Assembly: GCA_016786525.1 (NCBI GenBank)
Contig: JAEUVW010000207.1
Coordinates: forward strand, 1 to 20,612
Reading direction: 5' to 3'
Source of the DNA: Chitinophagaceae bacterium
Lineage (GTDB): Bacteria > Bacteroidota > Bacteroidia > Chitinophagales > Chitinophagaceae
Length of the DNA: 20,612 nucleotides
Below are positions 1 to 6,910 of this stretch, piece after piece. A model generated the notes under the pieces. It was given only the letters and a program-made list of their open reading frames with translations, was not told the origin of the DNA and ran no database searches. The translations under genes were made by a program, and so were the position numbers. Numbering within the stretch: the first letter of the stretch is position 1; the number at the start of each line of letters is the position of its first letter.

Positions 1-599
1 AGGGTGTCTGAAGCAGTGCCCTTGCCCGCTGTTAAAGGTACCGCAGCTGCTCCCCGGCAGTAGCGTACAGGCGTGCTTACTGTAGGCGTTCCCGCTGCTG
101 CCTGTACCCGCACTTCGATGGTATCTCGCATACCTTCGCAACCCAGGGAACTTTTGGCACTGACATAGCGGTAAGTCGTGCCGGCGCTGGCCGTTGAGGG
201 TACCGGTGCTGTCTTGCTGCCGGTACCACCTGTGGCCATGGTATACCACAAGAGGGTATCCGAAGCGCTGCCGGCAGTGGCCGTGAGCGCGGTAGCTGCA
301 GCATAACGGCAATAGGTTACCGGGCTTGCTGCGACGGGAGCTGCCGCTGCAGGATTAACCCTTACTTCGACTGTATCCCGCGCACCCTCGCAGCCACTGC
401 TTGTTTTGGCACTGACATAGTAATAGAAAGTACCGGCGGCAGCCGTAGCCGGTGAAGGGGCTGTTTTACTGCCGGTACCGCCTGTGGCGCTGGTGTACCA
501 CAATAAAGTATCGGAGGCATTGCCTTTCGTAGCCGACAAAGGAGCCGAAGCTGCATACTGGCAATACACCACAGGACTGTTCGCTACAGGTGCAGCAGC
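1..599 (-). repeat. 252-bp tandem repeat within the Ig-like surface protein gene
   Basis: Two full copies and one partial copy of an 84-codon unit lie head to tail. The TGC codons of the conserved YC motif sit at 561-563, 309-311 and 57-59, exactly 252 bases apart. Nucleotide similarity between copies is obvious by eye, for example around the LWYT-xATGGTGSKTAP segment. A more diverged copy sits separately at about 1290-1520. The array continues past the window edge, so the copy number is unknown. Confidence 0.85.
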
Positions 600-1592
600 C
601 AGCGGAGCTACTTGTACCGGTATTGTATCCGTAGCCATGCAGCCCGCAGTGTTGCTTATTGTCGCCCAGTATTTCGTTGTCAGTGCAGGCATTGCCGTGA
701 TGGTATCCGTCAATGCGCCTGTGCTCCAGGTAGCGGAGAGTTTTTCATATTTTACTATCCCTTCAAATCGCCTGTTGGCGCTGGTGCTGCCAAAGGGAAA
801 GGCTTTACCCACGCCTTCCAGTATCTGAAGGTTATCGTCTTCCTTAAAGACTGTACCTGCTCCCGTGCCCTCATGGTAGCGTACATTGGCCGTACCGGTA
901 TTGGTCAGGTAAAAGGCTGCCGTCTGCCCGGCAGGGATCGTCACATTTACCGGCAGGGGAATGCTGGTCACGCCGGTACTGCCGCTCAACGCCACGGAGC
1001 CCAGCAAAGTCCAGGCGGCAGCCGAACTCTCATAACCTGAGCTCGAGCCGGTTTTGTAATAAATCCTGAAGGGCTCCCCGCTCACAATTTCCGTATGCAC
1101 CTCAAAGCCGGTAATCATGAGTCCCCTTTTGGCCAATATGTCAAACATAATGCCCCGGCTTTTGTTATCGTCGATGAGCGGGGTGCTCAGCGTACCGCTG
1201 GCCGCAAGGCCGGAAAACAATTTTGTCGACTCCCCGATGCACAATAAACTGTCTGTGGTCCGCAACTGAAACGGGGGAATCGCCGGGCTGGTATAGACGG
1301 CAATCTCCGCACGGGGGCTTTCTGCACCGGAGGCCGGTTTGGCACTTACATAATATTTGACCGTACCGGCTGTGGCCGTAGAGGGAACGGGGGCTGTACG
1401 ACTCCCGCTGCCTCCTGTGGCAGCAGTGTACCAATACAGGGTGTCGCTGCTGCTGCCTGCCGTAGCAGTCAGGGGAGCGGCCGAAGCAGCCTGGCAATAG
1501 TATAGCGGAGTGCTGACTGCGGGCGTTGTTGCCTGCCCGAAAGCAGCGCACACCGAAAGGCTTAGTAAGGATAAAGTTACTATTTTTTTCAT
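1..1592 (-). CDS. Secreted Ig-like repeat surface protein, N-terminal part (3' end beyond window)
   Basis: The frame is open from the ATG at 1592-1590 to the window edge, giving 530 codons with no stop. Residues 1-20 form a signal peptide (MKKIVTLSLLSLSVCAAFGQ). An Ig-like unit with the motif YC-(x)n-LxWYTxATGGxGSxTAP-(x)n-YYVSAK follows at about 24-100. It recurs with cysteines at 344, 428 and 512, exactly 84 residues apart, and the fourth copy runs off the window. Between them, residues about 131-283 hold a different module (GIMFDILAKRG start, FYLTNTGTANVRY near the end), apparently inserted into another Ig-like domain that starts at C118 and resumes at ATWSTGALTDT. Copies of this Ig-like type are common in Bacteroidota T9SS surface proteins, so a C-terminal sorting domain is expected further left, but it is not visible. 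The ligand is unknown. Copy 1 has lost the second cysteine (SGAES where later copies have SGCEG). Confidence 0.85.
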   Translation of the reverse strand, partial: MKKIVTLSLLSLSVCAAFGQATTPAVSTPLYYCQAASAAPLTATAGSSSDTLYWYTAATGGSGSRTAPVPSTATAGTVKYYVSAKPASGAESPRAEIAVYTSPAIPPFQLRTTDSLLCIGESTKLFSGLAASGTLSTPLIDDNKSRGIMFDILAKRGLMITGFEVHTEIVSGEPFRIYYKTGSSSGYESSAAAWTLLGSVALSGSTGVTSIPLPVNVTIPAGQTAAFYLTNTGTANVRYHEGTGAGTVFKEDDNLQILEGVGKAFPFGSTSANRRFEGIVKYEKLSATWSTGALTDTITAMPALTTKYWATISNTAGCMATDTIPVQVAPLAAAPVANSPVVYCQYAASAPLSATKGNASDTLLWYTSATGGTGSKTAPSPATAAAGTFYYYVSAKTSSGCEGARDTVEVRVNPAAAAPVAASPVTYCRYAAATALTATAGSASDTLLWYTMATGGTGSKTAPVPSTASAGTTYRYVSAKSSLGCEGMRDTIEVRVQAAAGTPTVSTPVRYCRGAAAVPLTAGKGTASDT

Positions 1593-1613
1593 GTACATAG
1601 AATTATATCGTCA

Positions 1614-1647
1614 CAAATGTAACCGCAAGTTTTAATATTGAGAAAAT
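1614..1647 (-). promoter_or_regulatory. Candidate Bacteroidota promoter for the Ig-like surface protein
   Basis: On the minus strand, TACATTTG (1621-1614) matches the Bacteroidota -7 consensus TAnnTTTG exactly. It lies 21 bases upstream of the ATG at 1592. A T-rich TTTTC at 1647-1643 is at a plausible distance for the -33 element but is a poor match to TTG. The upstream region is strongly AT-rich. The start site is inferred. Confidence 0.55.
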
Positions 1648-1771
1648 ATATATTTATTATATAGTCTTTAGATTGAATCAAAAATTTGACACATTAAATA
1701 TTAAAGCAACTAATCGAAAGCAGCTGTTGTAAAGGCCTGGATGTCAAGGCCTGCTGCGCAGAATTTACGGT

Positions 1772-1801
1772 AAAAGAAAAAAACCGCATCAGCTGCGGTT
1801 T
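1772..1801 (-). terminator. Rho-independent terminator at the end of the priA-to-GNAT cluster
   Basis: The sequence at 1781-1801 is a perfect 8-bp stem (AAACCGCA / TGCGGTTT) with a 5-base loop. Read on the minus strand, the stem is followed by a T-rich run (TTTTTCTTTTA, 1780-1770). It lies about 30 bases past the stop of the GNAT gene at 1833 and would end the cluster transcript before the next gene. Confidence 0.8.
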
Positions 1802-1832
1802 AACGGAAGGGGTTTCATAAAAAATACGAGGA

Positions 1833-2300
1833 TCAGCTTCTGCTCCAGCTGATCTTCACAGCGGATAGCTTTTCTGTTTCCAGGCGTTCTCCGGGGCAAA
1901 GGGTAAAATCGTTTTTCAGGTAAAAATCACGCGGGGAAAAATACACTTGCCCGTCCTGTTTTTGATAACTGTCATGATCGGTGAGCCATCCGTTCAGCAC
2001 CTTGTGGTCTGCTTTCAGGGCATCCAGCAAAGCAGTACCGATACCTGTCTTTTGCAGGCGCCCGTCTACAATGATCGCAAACCAGCGCTCCCCATCCCTT
2101 TCAAACGCGAAGGCCCATGCGGCACAAGGTAAGCTGGGGTTCCCGGCAATATAATGCACCGGTTTGCTCAAAGCATACAGGTATTGCTCCAGTTCCTGCA
2201 CGGAACGGAAACAGAGCTGGGCAGGATATTCGTTGTTCCACAGCTGCAGGACGGCTTCTTTCTGTGCCGTAGAAAGTGCCTTTACTTTCAGGATTGTCAT
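1833..2300 (-). CDS. GNAT family N-acetyltransferase
   Basis: This 155-residue protein is a predicted acetyl-CoA-dependent acyltransferase of the GNAT fold. The acetyl-CoA binding motif A is at about residues 74-97, with the loop QKTGIG at 83-88 fitting the family Q/RxxGxG/A pattern. The C-terminal FYLKNDF near residue 127 is the usual GNAT strand-turn at the end of the fold. The acceptor substrate cannot be told from sequence. The ATG at 2300 starts 6 bases after the beta-lactamase stop, so the two are very likely co-transcribed, and a terminator follows at 1781-1801. The family call is firm; the physiological role is unknown. A link to antibiotic modification is possible but nothing in the sequence shows it. 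Confidence 0.85.
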   Translation of the reverse strand: MTILKVKALSTAQKEAVLQLWNNEYPAQLCFRSVQELEQYLYALSKPVHYIAGNPSLPCAAWAFAFERDGERWFAIIVDGRLQKTGIGTALLDALKADHKVLNGWLTDHDSYQKQDGQVYFSPRDFYLKNDFTLCPGERLETEKLSAVKISWSRS

Positions 2301-2306
2301 GGCAGT

Positions 2307-3206
2307 CTATTTATTCCCGGAATAGTGATCGAATGCTGCTTTGGCAATGCGTGCAATGATGGCTTCGTTAGCATCATACGACTCCATAGCATCGGAAACA
2401 AATACGGTAATGAAGATCCGCCGGCCGTCAGGCAGGCTGATGATACCCGCATCGTTTGTGGCGGCGGTCAGGCCGGATTTGTTTGTTCCTGAGCTTCCCG
2501 TCTTGTGGGCCACGGTAGCGGAAGGGGGCAACAAACCTTTGATCCTTTTATCGCTGTTGGAAGATGCTGTCATCAGCTTCAGCAGGAATGCAGTGCCTGA
2601 TGCCGATAAATATTTCCCTTCCTGAAACCCGGTGAGCATCTCGTTCATAGCGGCAGGAGTGCACCAATTGGTATATTGTACCGGCCAGGATTGGTGCATT
2701 TCATGTTCGGTAGCCGCGATCTGTATCTCCTGTATGCCAATGCTGTGGATATACTGGTTCACGCTTGCCGGCCCTCCGGCTACACGAAATAAAATATCGC
2801 AGGCATTGTTGTCGCTCATGGATACGGAATAACGCAGGAGTTCCGCAACAGAAAGATCAAGATTGCCTTTTGGGTGCTCCTCACGCATCGGGCTCCAGGT
2901 ATTCCGGTGTAGTTCCGACCTGGAGATGTGTATTTTTTGCTCCAGGCTCAATGCACCTTCATCTACTTTTTTCAGGATGGCCAGCGCCAGCGGGAATTTA
3001 AACACGCTCTGCATAGGGTAATGGTGTTCATTATGCAGCCGTACGACCTCATCACCTGCATTGATCGCCACGCCTATCCTGCTCTTGTGCTCTTTGACCA
3101 GCAGTTCCAATTGCTGCTGCAAATCCGGGCCGGCGCTCTGCTGCGCGATAGACAGTTGGGTGCAGAGCAAGAGTACGATATTCAGTAAAAACAATTTCCT
3201 TTTCAT
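2307..3206 (-). CDS. bla: Class A beta-lactamase, PER-like (subclass A2)
   Basis: This 299-residue serine beta-lactamase hydrolyses the beta-lactam ring in the periplasm. Residues 1-21 are a signal peptide ending LSIA. The catalytic S67-V-F-K70 motif, S131-D-N133, the omega-loop glutamate E167 (TEHEMH) and K235-T-G237 are all present, so the enzyme looks functional. The omega-loop segment VQYTNW, the LLPPSATVAHKTGSSG block and the SLPDGR plus NEAIIA segments resemble the PER/VEB/CfxA branch common in Bacteroidota; I judge PER the closest from memory, not from a search. The ATG (3206-3204) overlaps the stop of the upstream GNAT gene as ATGA, which implies translational coupling, and the next GNAT starts 6 bases downstream. 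There is no mobile element nearby, so it looks intrinsic. Whether it gives cephalosporin or carbapenem resistance cannot be read here. Confidence 0.93.
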   Translation of the reverse strand: MKRKLFLLNIVLLLCTQLSIAQQSAGPDLQQQLELLVKEHKSRIGVAINAGDEVVRLHNEHHYPMQSVFKFPLALAILKKVDEGALSLEQKIHISRSELHRNTWSPMREEHPKGNLDLSVAELLRYSVSMSDNNACDILFRVAGGPASVNQYIHSIGIQEIQIAATEHEMHQSWPVQYTNWCTPAAMNEMLTGFQEGKYLSASGTAFLLKLMTASSNSDKRIKGLLPPSATVAHKTGSSGTNKSGLTAATNDAGIISLPDGRRIFITVFVSDAMESYDANEAIIARIAKAAFDHYSGNK

Positions 3207-3760
3207 TGCTTTGTGTTGTTATGGAGCCAGTCTTCTTTTAAGAGCCCAAAGTTATAGCCATCTTTCCATTCGCCGCGAATGGGTAATGCCTTCCTGCTCA
3301 GGCCTTCCTGTACAAATCCTGCCTTCTGCAATACACGGGCGGAAGCGCTGTTTTCCGCAGCACAACCGGCTTCGATGCGATGCAGGGAAAGCGGGCCGAA
3401 TCCAAATTGCAGCAAGGCCCGTACGGCTTCTGTTGCCAGACCTTTGCCCCAGTACCGGGGGAAGAGCTTGTACCAGATCTCAGCCCGGGCATAGCGGGGC
3501 CGGTCTATGTTCATACCTGCCAGGCCAACAAAATCACCATTGAGGGTGGTAAGCGCGAACACATACTTTTTGCCTTGTGCCATCTCATCGAACCAACCCT
3601 GCATCACTGCTTCGGTAACGGAAAGGTCGGCCGGGATACCCATAGTATTGTACCGGTCTGATTCAGGCAGGGAATGCAACCCGTGTATCCACTCCAGGTC
3701 CTGTAGCCCGACCGGGCGAAGCAGCAGGCGTTCTGTAGACAATTGCGTATCAATGGGCAT
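3203..3760 (-). CDS. RimJ/RimL-type GNAT N-acetyltransferase
   Basis: This 185-residue protein (MPIDTQLSTERLLLRPV...) belongs to the Acetyltransf_3 type of GNAT, the group containing ribosomal-protein and other N-terminal acetyltransferases. The TERLLLRP opening, motif A with RYWGKGLATEAV (about 102-113), and the NSASARVLQKAGFVQEG segment (about 137-153) are hallmarks. The substrate is not predictable. I chose the ATG at 3760: the longer frame to 3808 would need a TTG codon and a 59-base overlap with the gene upstream, while the TERLLLRP block normally lies a few residues from the N-terminus. This start overlaps the transglutaminase-like gene by 11 bases. The stop overlaps the beta-lactamase start (ATGA). 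Confidence 0.88.
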   Translation of the reverse strand: MPIDTQLSTERLLLRPVGLQDLEWIHGLHSLPESDRYNTMGIPADLSVTEAVMQGWFDEMAQGKKYVFALTTLNGDFVGLAGMNIDRPRYARAEIWYKLFPRYWGKGLATEAVRALLQFGFGPLSLHRIEAGCAAENSASARVLQKAGFVQEGLSRKALPIRGEWKDGYNFGLLKEDWLHNNTKQ

Positions 3761-4322
3761 ATTCAAGGTCTTTAATGCATCGCTCCCGGATGGCAAACAA
3801 TTCGTCAAGGGAATAAGGGTATGCTGTTTCCTTCAGCCATTGCTCCAGGAAGTCTTTATGCCAGTTTACTTTGAATCCGGCAATCTGTGCAGGTTCTATC
3901 TCTCTTTCGAGCAGCAGATCATTTACAAAATTTTCCTCGCAGGAACCGGTGGTCGTACCATCCCAGATTGCACCATTGATGCGGAGATAGCAGTGCGCTT
4001 CGGGCATATAAGGCAAATGATATGTTTCCAGCGTACGGGCAACAGGTGGCGTATTGACGGCATTCATCTTAAAAATACACATCAGGAGCCGGACATCGGG
4101 CCATGCGTTCTCTACAGCCAGTTGCCGCAACAATGCATGTTTGGTGCTGCAGGTACCATAGCCGTCAGACAATACGGCACACAGGTCCTCTTTATTGCCG
4201 TTCCTTTTATAGGGAAGGCTGCGTACATGCGCAGCAGCATCTTCAAAACACAGAATACCTCTTTGCCTGAACGATCCGGAAGCCGGGCTGTTGGACGAAA
4301 TAAGCAGTTGGGGAAGCATCAT
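3750..4322 (-). CDS. Transglutaminase-like cysteine-protease-fold protein
   Basis: This 190-residue protein has no signal peptide or membrane segment, so it is probably cytoplasmic. I do not recognise a named family. It has the order and local context of a transglutaminase-like catalytic triad: Cys58 in GYGTCSTKHALLRQLA at a helix start, His110 in PEAHCYLRING, and Asp121 in AIWDGTT. That C-H-D spacing suits the small bacterial transglutaminase-core fold, whose members include proteases and amidases. Function and substrate are unknown. It lies 6 bases after priA and overlaps the following GNAT gene. The start is ATG 4322 or the next codon, ATG 4319. The fold assignment is an inference from motifs. 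Confidence 0.8.
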   Translation of the reverse strand: MMLPQLLISSNSPASGSFRQRGILCFEDAAAHVRSLPYKRNGNKEDLCAVLSDGYGTCSTKHALLRQLAVENAWPDVRLLMCIFKMNAVNTPPVARTLETYHLPYMPEAHCYLRINGAIWDGTTTGSCEENFVNDLLLEREIEPAQIAGFKVNWHKDFLEQWLKETAYPYSLDELFAIRERCIKDLEYAH

Positions 4323-4328
4323 ATGGCT

Positions 4329-6800
4329 CTATGCAGTATCTACATCAAAAATAATCTGAACGCCTGAAAATCCGCGCTTCGCGAGGCTGAGATTGCGTTG
4401 TTCTTTCAAGCCGGCCTTTACCGCCATCAATACTTGTGTATCCCTGGGGCATTTGATCCATACTTCCTGTACATACTGGTTGCGTACGCGGGCTACGGAA
4501 GCCGGTACCGGCCCCTGTATGGTAATGCCGCTGACGGACGCCAGCGACTGTGCCATCTCTGCAGCTGCATCGATGGCTTTTTGCTCATGCCGGTGCCGGC
4601 AGATCACTTTAATGATGCGTGTAAAGGGAGGGTAGCCGAATTGCTGCCGCCCGGCAATTTCGTTCAGGTAGAAACTGCGTATGTCATGCTCCTTTATCCA
4701 TTGCAATACGGGATGCTGCAGGTTATAGGCTTGTATCATCACCACACCGTCGCCATCGGCTCTGCCCGCCCGCCCGCTGACCTGCGACATCAGCTGGAAG
4801 GCGCGCTCATTGACCCTGAAGTCGGGGTAATTCAGCAGGCTGTCCGCACTCAGGATACCGACCAGGGAAACGTTGGGAAAATCGAGCCCTTTGACGACCA
4901 TCTGCGTGCCGACCAGTACATCGGTCTGCTGCCGCTGCAGTTTGTCCAGCAGCTGGGAAAACTGTTGTTTGCCCCGCGTGGTATCCGTATCCATGCGGTC
5001 TACCCTGGCCTTCGGGAACAATTGCTGTACTTCCTCTTCTATTTTTTGCGTACCAAAGGTCTTGCTCACCAGGTCGGCGCTGCCGCATTTCAGGCAATGA
5101 TGCAGTACAGGCGTCTTCAGCCCGCAATAGTGGCAATGCAGTTTGTCTGTGCTTTTATGATAGGTCAATGCTACGGAGCAATTGCTGCATTGCGGCACCC
5201 AGCCGCAGCTCCGGCAGAGCTGGAAAGGGCTGTATCCCCTTTTGTTCTGAAACAGGATCACCTGCCGTTTGCCTGCCAGGGCTTTGGCCATGGCCTCCTG
5301 CAATTCGGGGCCGATCATACGGATACCCTGCTTGTACTGCTTGTCTAGCGAACGGGCGTCGACTACCTGTATATCCGGCAGGCTGACCCCCATAAACCGC
5401 TCATTTAACGCTGCAAAACCGTATTTCTGCTGCTGCACATTGTACAGGCTTTCTACTGATGGAGTAGCAGAGCCCAGCAATACTTTGGCACCATACAGGC
5501 CGGCAAGGTAGATAGCGGCATCACGGGCCTGGAAACGGGGAGCGGGATCCTGCTGCTTATAGGAAGCGTCGTGCTCTTCATCTACGATAAAAATACCCGG
5601 ATCTGTATACGGCAACCAAAGCGCAGAGCGTGTCCCCACGATGACTTTGTACTTACCCGTCCTGACCTTTTCCCAGATCTCTACGCGCTCATTGTGCGAA
5701 AAGCGGCTGTGGTACACGCCCATCTCTTCTCCGAAATAGGCATGCAGGCGCGACACCAACTGGGTGGTCAGCCCGATCTCCGGCAATAAAAAAACAGCCT
5801 GTTTCCCCTGCTCCAGGCAGGCTTTGATCAGGCTGATGTATAAAAGTGTCTTTCCTGACCCGGTGACACCCTGCAACAGGCAGACATCTTTCTCAGGAAA
5901 GGAGCTGACCACTGTATGGTAAGCTTTTTGCTGGGCTTCTGTAAACCGGATCGGCCCGGCCGGTTCCGCCGCAGTGTATTGCAAACGGTCTACATCCCGC
6001 TCTTCCGTAACGAACACACCTTTATCGATCAGCGGCTTTAAGTGCGACGGGTTTGCTTTGGCTTTATCCAGCAAAGCGGTACGCAGCACCACGGGTGCCG
6101 TTTTCGATAAAGTGATATAAGCCATCAATAATTCCTGCTGCTTCTGCGCCCGTTGCAGCTTTTCGAACAATGCCGCCAAAGCTGTTTCTGAGCGGTAGGC
6201 TTCGGTGAGTGTCACCACTTTTTCCGTACGGGGCCGGTAGGATGGTTCCAGGCCCTCGTTCAGGTAGACCATTTCGTTTTCGATGAGTTCATTCAGCACC
6301 TGCGGCAAATAGCCTGCCCCGGTGATCTGCCTCAGTTCTGTAATGGTCAGTTCCTTTTTCAGCAGCAAGGCCTCAACGGCAAGATAAGCCTGGTCGCTCC
6401 AGCCGATATGGTCATGATCCTGTCGCCCCGCCCATTCTATACGGGTTTCGCCCATCAGTTTCAGATGGGCCGGTAAGGCGGCATGCATTACTTCCCCGGG
6501 TGAAGCCATGTAATATTGTGCAATCCAGTCCCAGAAGCGGAGCTGGAAGGTGTTGACCACAGGCGCAGGGTCCAGTATGCTGCGGATGGGCTTCACCATG
6601 TAGGCGTCGGGCTGCTCATTGTGCAAACGCTGTACGATACCGGCAAAAAACTTATTACCCCGCAGCGCCACTTCCACCCGCATTCCTTCCTGAAGTTTGC
6701 CCTGTATATCCACAGGAATACCGTAGGTAAGCGTCTGGGGCAGGTTCAGGGGCAGGATGACTTCCGCAAAGCGGAAATCCTTTGCAACAGCAGGTATCAT
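4329..6800 (-). CDS. priA: Primosomal protein N' (replication restart helicase PriA)
   Basis: This 823-residue superfamily 2 DNA helicase recognises stalled or repaired forks and reloads the replisome. The N-terminal 3'-DNA-binding region covers about residues 1-110 (FAEVILPLNLPQTLTYGIP). The helicase core carries Walker A GVTGSGKT (311-318), DEEH (407-410), LLGSATPS (441-448) and motif VI QVSGRAGR (673-680). Eight zinc-binding cysteines fall in four pairs at 529/532, 538/541, 556/559 and 569/572, the PriA-specific insertion. The C-terminal domain ends FSGVQIIFDVDTA. Length is slightly above the E. coli protein, as is usual in Bacteroidota. It heads the minus-strand cluster, with the next gene 6 bases downstream, and is divergent from the DUF2461 gene. 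I saw no convincing promoter of its own in the 110-base gap. Confidence 0.97.
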   Translation of the reverse strand: MIPAVAKDFRFAEVILPLNLPQTLTYGIPVDIQGKLQEGMRVEVALRGNKFFAGIVQRLHNEQPDAYMVKPIRSILDPAPVVNTFQLRFWDWIAQYYMASPGEVMHAALPAHLKLMGETRIEWAGRQDHDHIGWSDQAYLAVEALLLKKELTITELRQITGAGYLPQVLNELIENEMVYLNEGLEPSYRPRTEKVVTLTEAYRSETALAALFEKLQRAQKQQELLMAYITLSKTAPVVLRTALLDKAKANPSHLKPLIDKGVFVTEERDVDRLQYTAAEPAGPIRFTEAQQKAYHTVVSSFPEKDVCLLQGVTGSGKTLLYISLIKACLEQGKQAVFLLPEIGLTTQLVSRLHAYFGEEMGVYHSRFSHNERVEIWEKVRTGKYKVIVGTRSALWLPYTDPGIFIVDEEHDASYKQQDPAPRFQARDAAIYLAGLYGAKVLLGSATPSVESLYNVQQQKYGFAALNERFMGVSLPDIQVVDARSLDKQYKQGIRMIGPELQEAMAKALAGKRQVILFQNKRGYSPFQLCRSCGWVPQCSNCSVALTYHKSTDKLHCHYCGLKTPVLHHCLKCGSADLVSKTFGTQKIEEEVQQLFPKARVDRMDTDTTRGKQQFSQLLDKLQRQQTDVLVGTQMVVKGLDFPNVSLVGILSADSLLNYPDFRVNERAFQLMSQVSGRAGRADGDGVVMIQAYNLQHPVLQWIKEHDIRSFYLNEIAGRQQFGYPPFTRIIKVICRHRHEQKAIDAAAEMAQSLASVSGITIQGPVPASVARVRNQYVQEVWIKCPRDTQVLMAVKAGLKEQRNLSLAKRGFSGVQIIFDVDTA

Positions 6801-6836
6801 CAGGCTGCAAGATACTCAATCGCAGAGAAGCAAGCC

Positions 6837-6849
6837 GGTAAAATTTACC
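6837..6849. other. Short palindrome between divergent priA and the DUF2461 gene
   Basis: GGTAAAATTTACC is a perfect 6+1+6 palindrome in the 110-base intergenic region. It lies just upstream of the -33 element of the DUF2461 promoter and 37 bases from the priA start. It could be an operator, but a palindrome of this AT-rich kind can also occur by chance. Confidence 0.3.
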
Positions 6850-6860
6850 AAAAAAACGTG

Positions 6861-6890
6861 TTGACGGGCAGGCTAATCTCTGTAAGTTTG
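6861..6890 (+). promoter_or_regulatory. Bacteroidota-type promoter of the DUF2461 gene
   Basis: TTG at 6861-6863 and TAAGTTTG at 6883-6890 are separated by exactly 19 bases, a full match to the Bacteroidota sigma-ABfr consensus TTG-N19-TAnnTTTG. Transcription would start around 6895, leaving a leader of roughly 15 bases before the ATG at 6911. This is the best promoter in the window. Confidence 0.82.
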
Positions 6891-6910
6891 TATCGCTACA
6901 ATCTTTATTT

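Noticed and set aside
1..599. Regularly spaced repeats considered as a CRISPR-like or non-coding array
   Set aside because: The 252-base period is in frame, open throughout, and translates to a conserved Ig-like unit.
1732..1752. AAGGCCT repeated twice with a 7-base spacer, considered as attachment site or small-RNA hairpin
   Set aside because: Seven bases of a palindromic word are too little evidence; no integrase or other mobile gene is nearby.
1831..1854. Inverted repeat GATCAGCT-N8-AGCTGATC at the end of the first GNAT gene, considered as terminator
   Set aside because: It overlaps the coding end and has no T-run; the hairpin at 1781-1801 is a far better terminator.
3761..3808. N-terminal extension of the RimJ-type GNAT to 3808
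   Set aside because: It starts at TTG, lies wholly inside the preceding gene, and pushes the TERLLLRP block away from its usual N-terminal place.
3507..4367. Open frame of 286 codons on the plus strand across the GNAT, transglutaminase-like and priA ends
   Set aside because: It crosses three real gene junctions on the other strand and has low-complexity, family-less sequence.
1833..6800. Resistance island or transposon carrying the beta-lactamase and acetyltransferases
   Set aside because: No transposase, integrase, terminal repeats or composition shift is visible, and the genes are fused tightly to priA.
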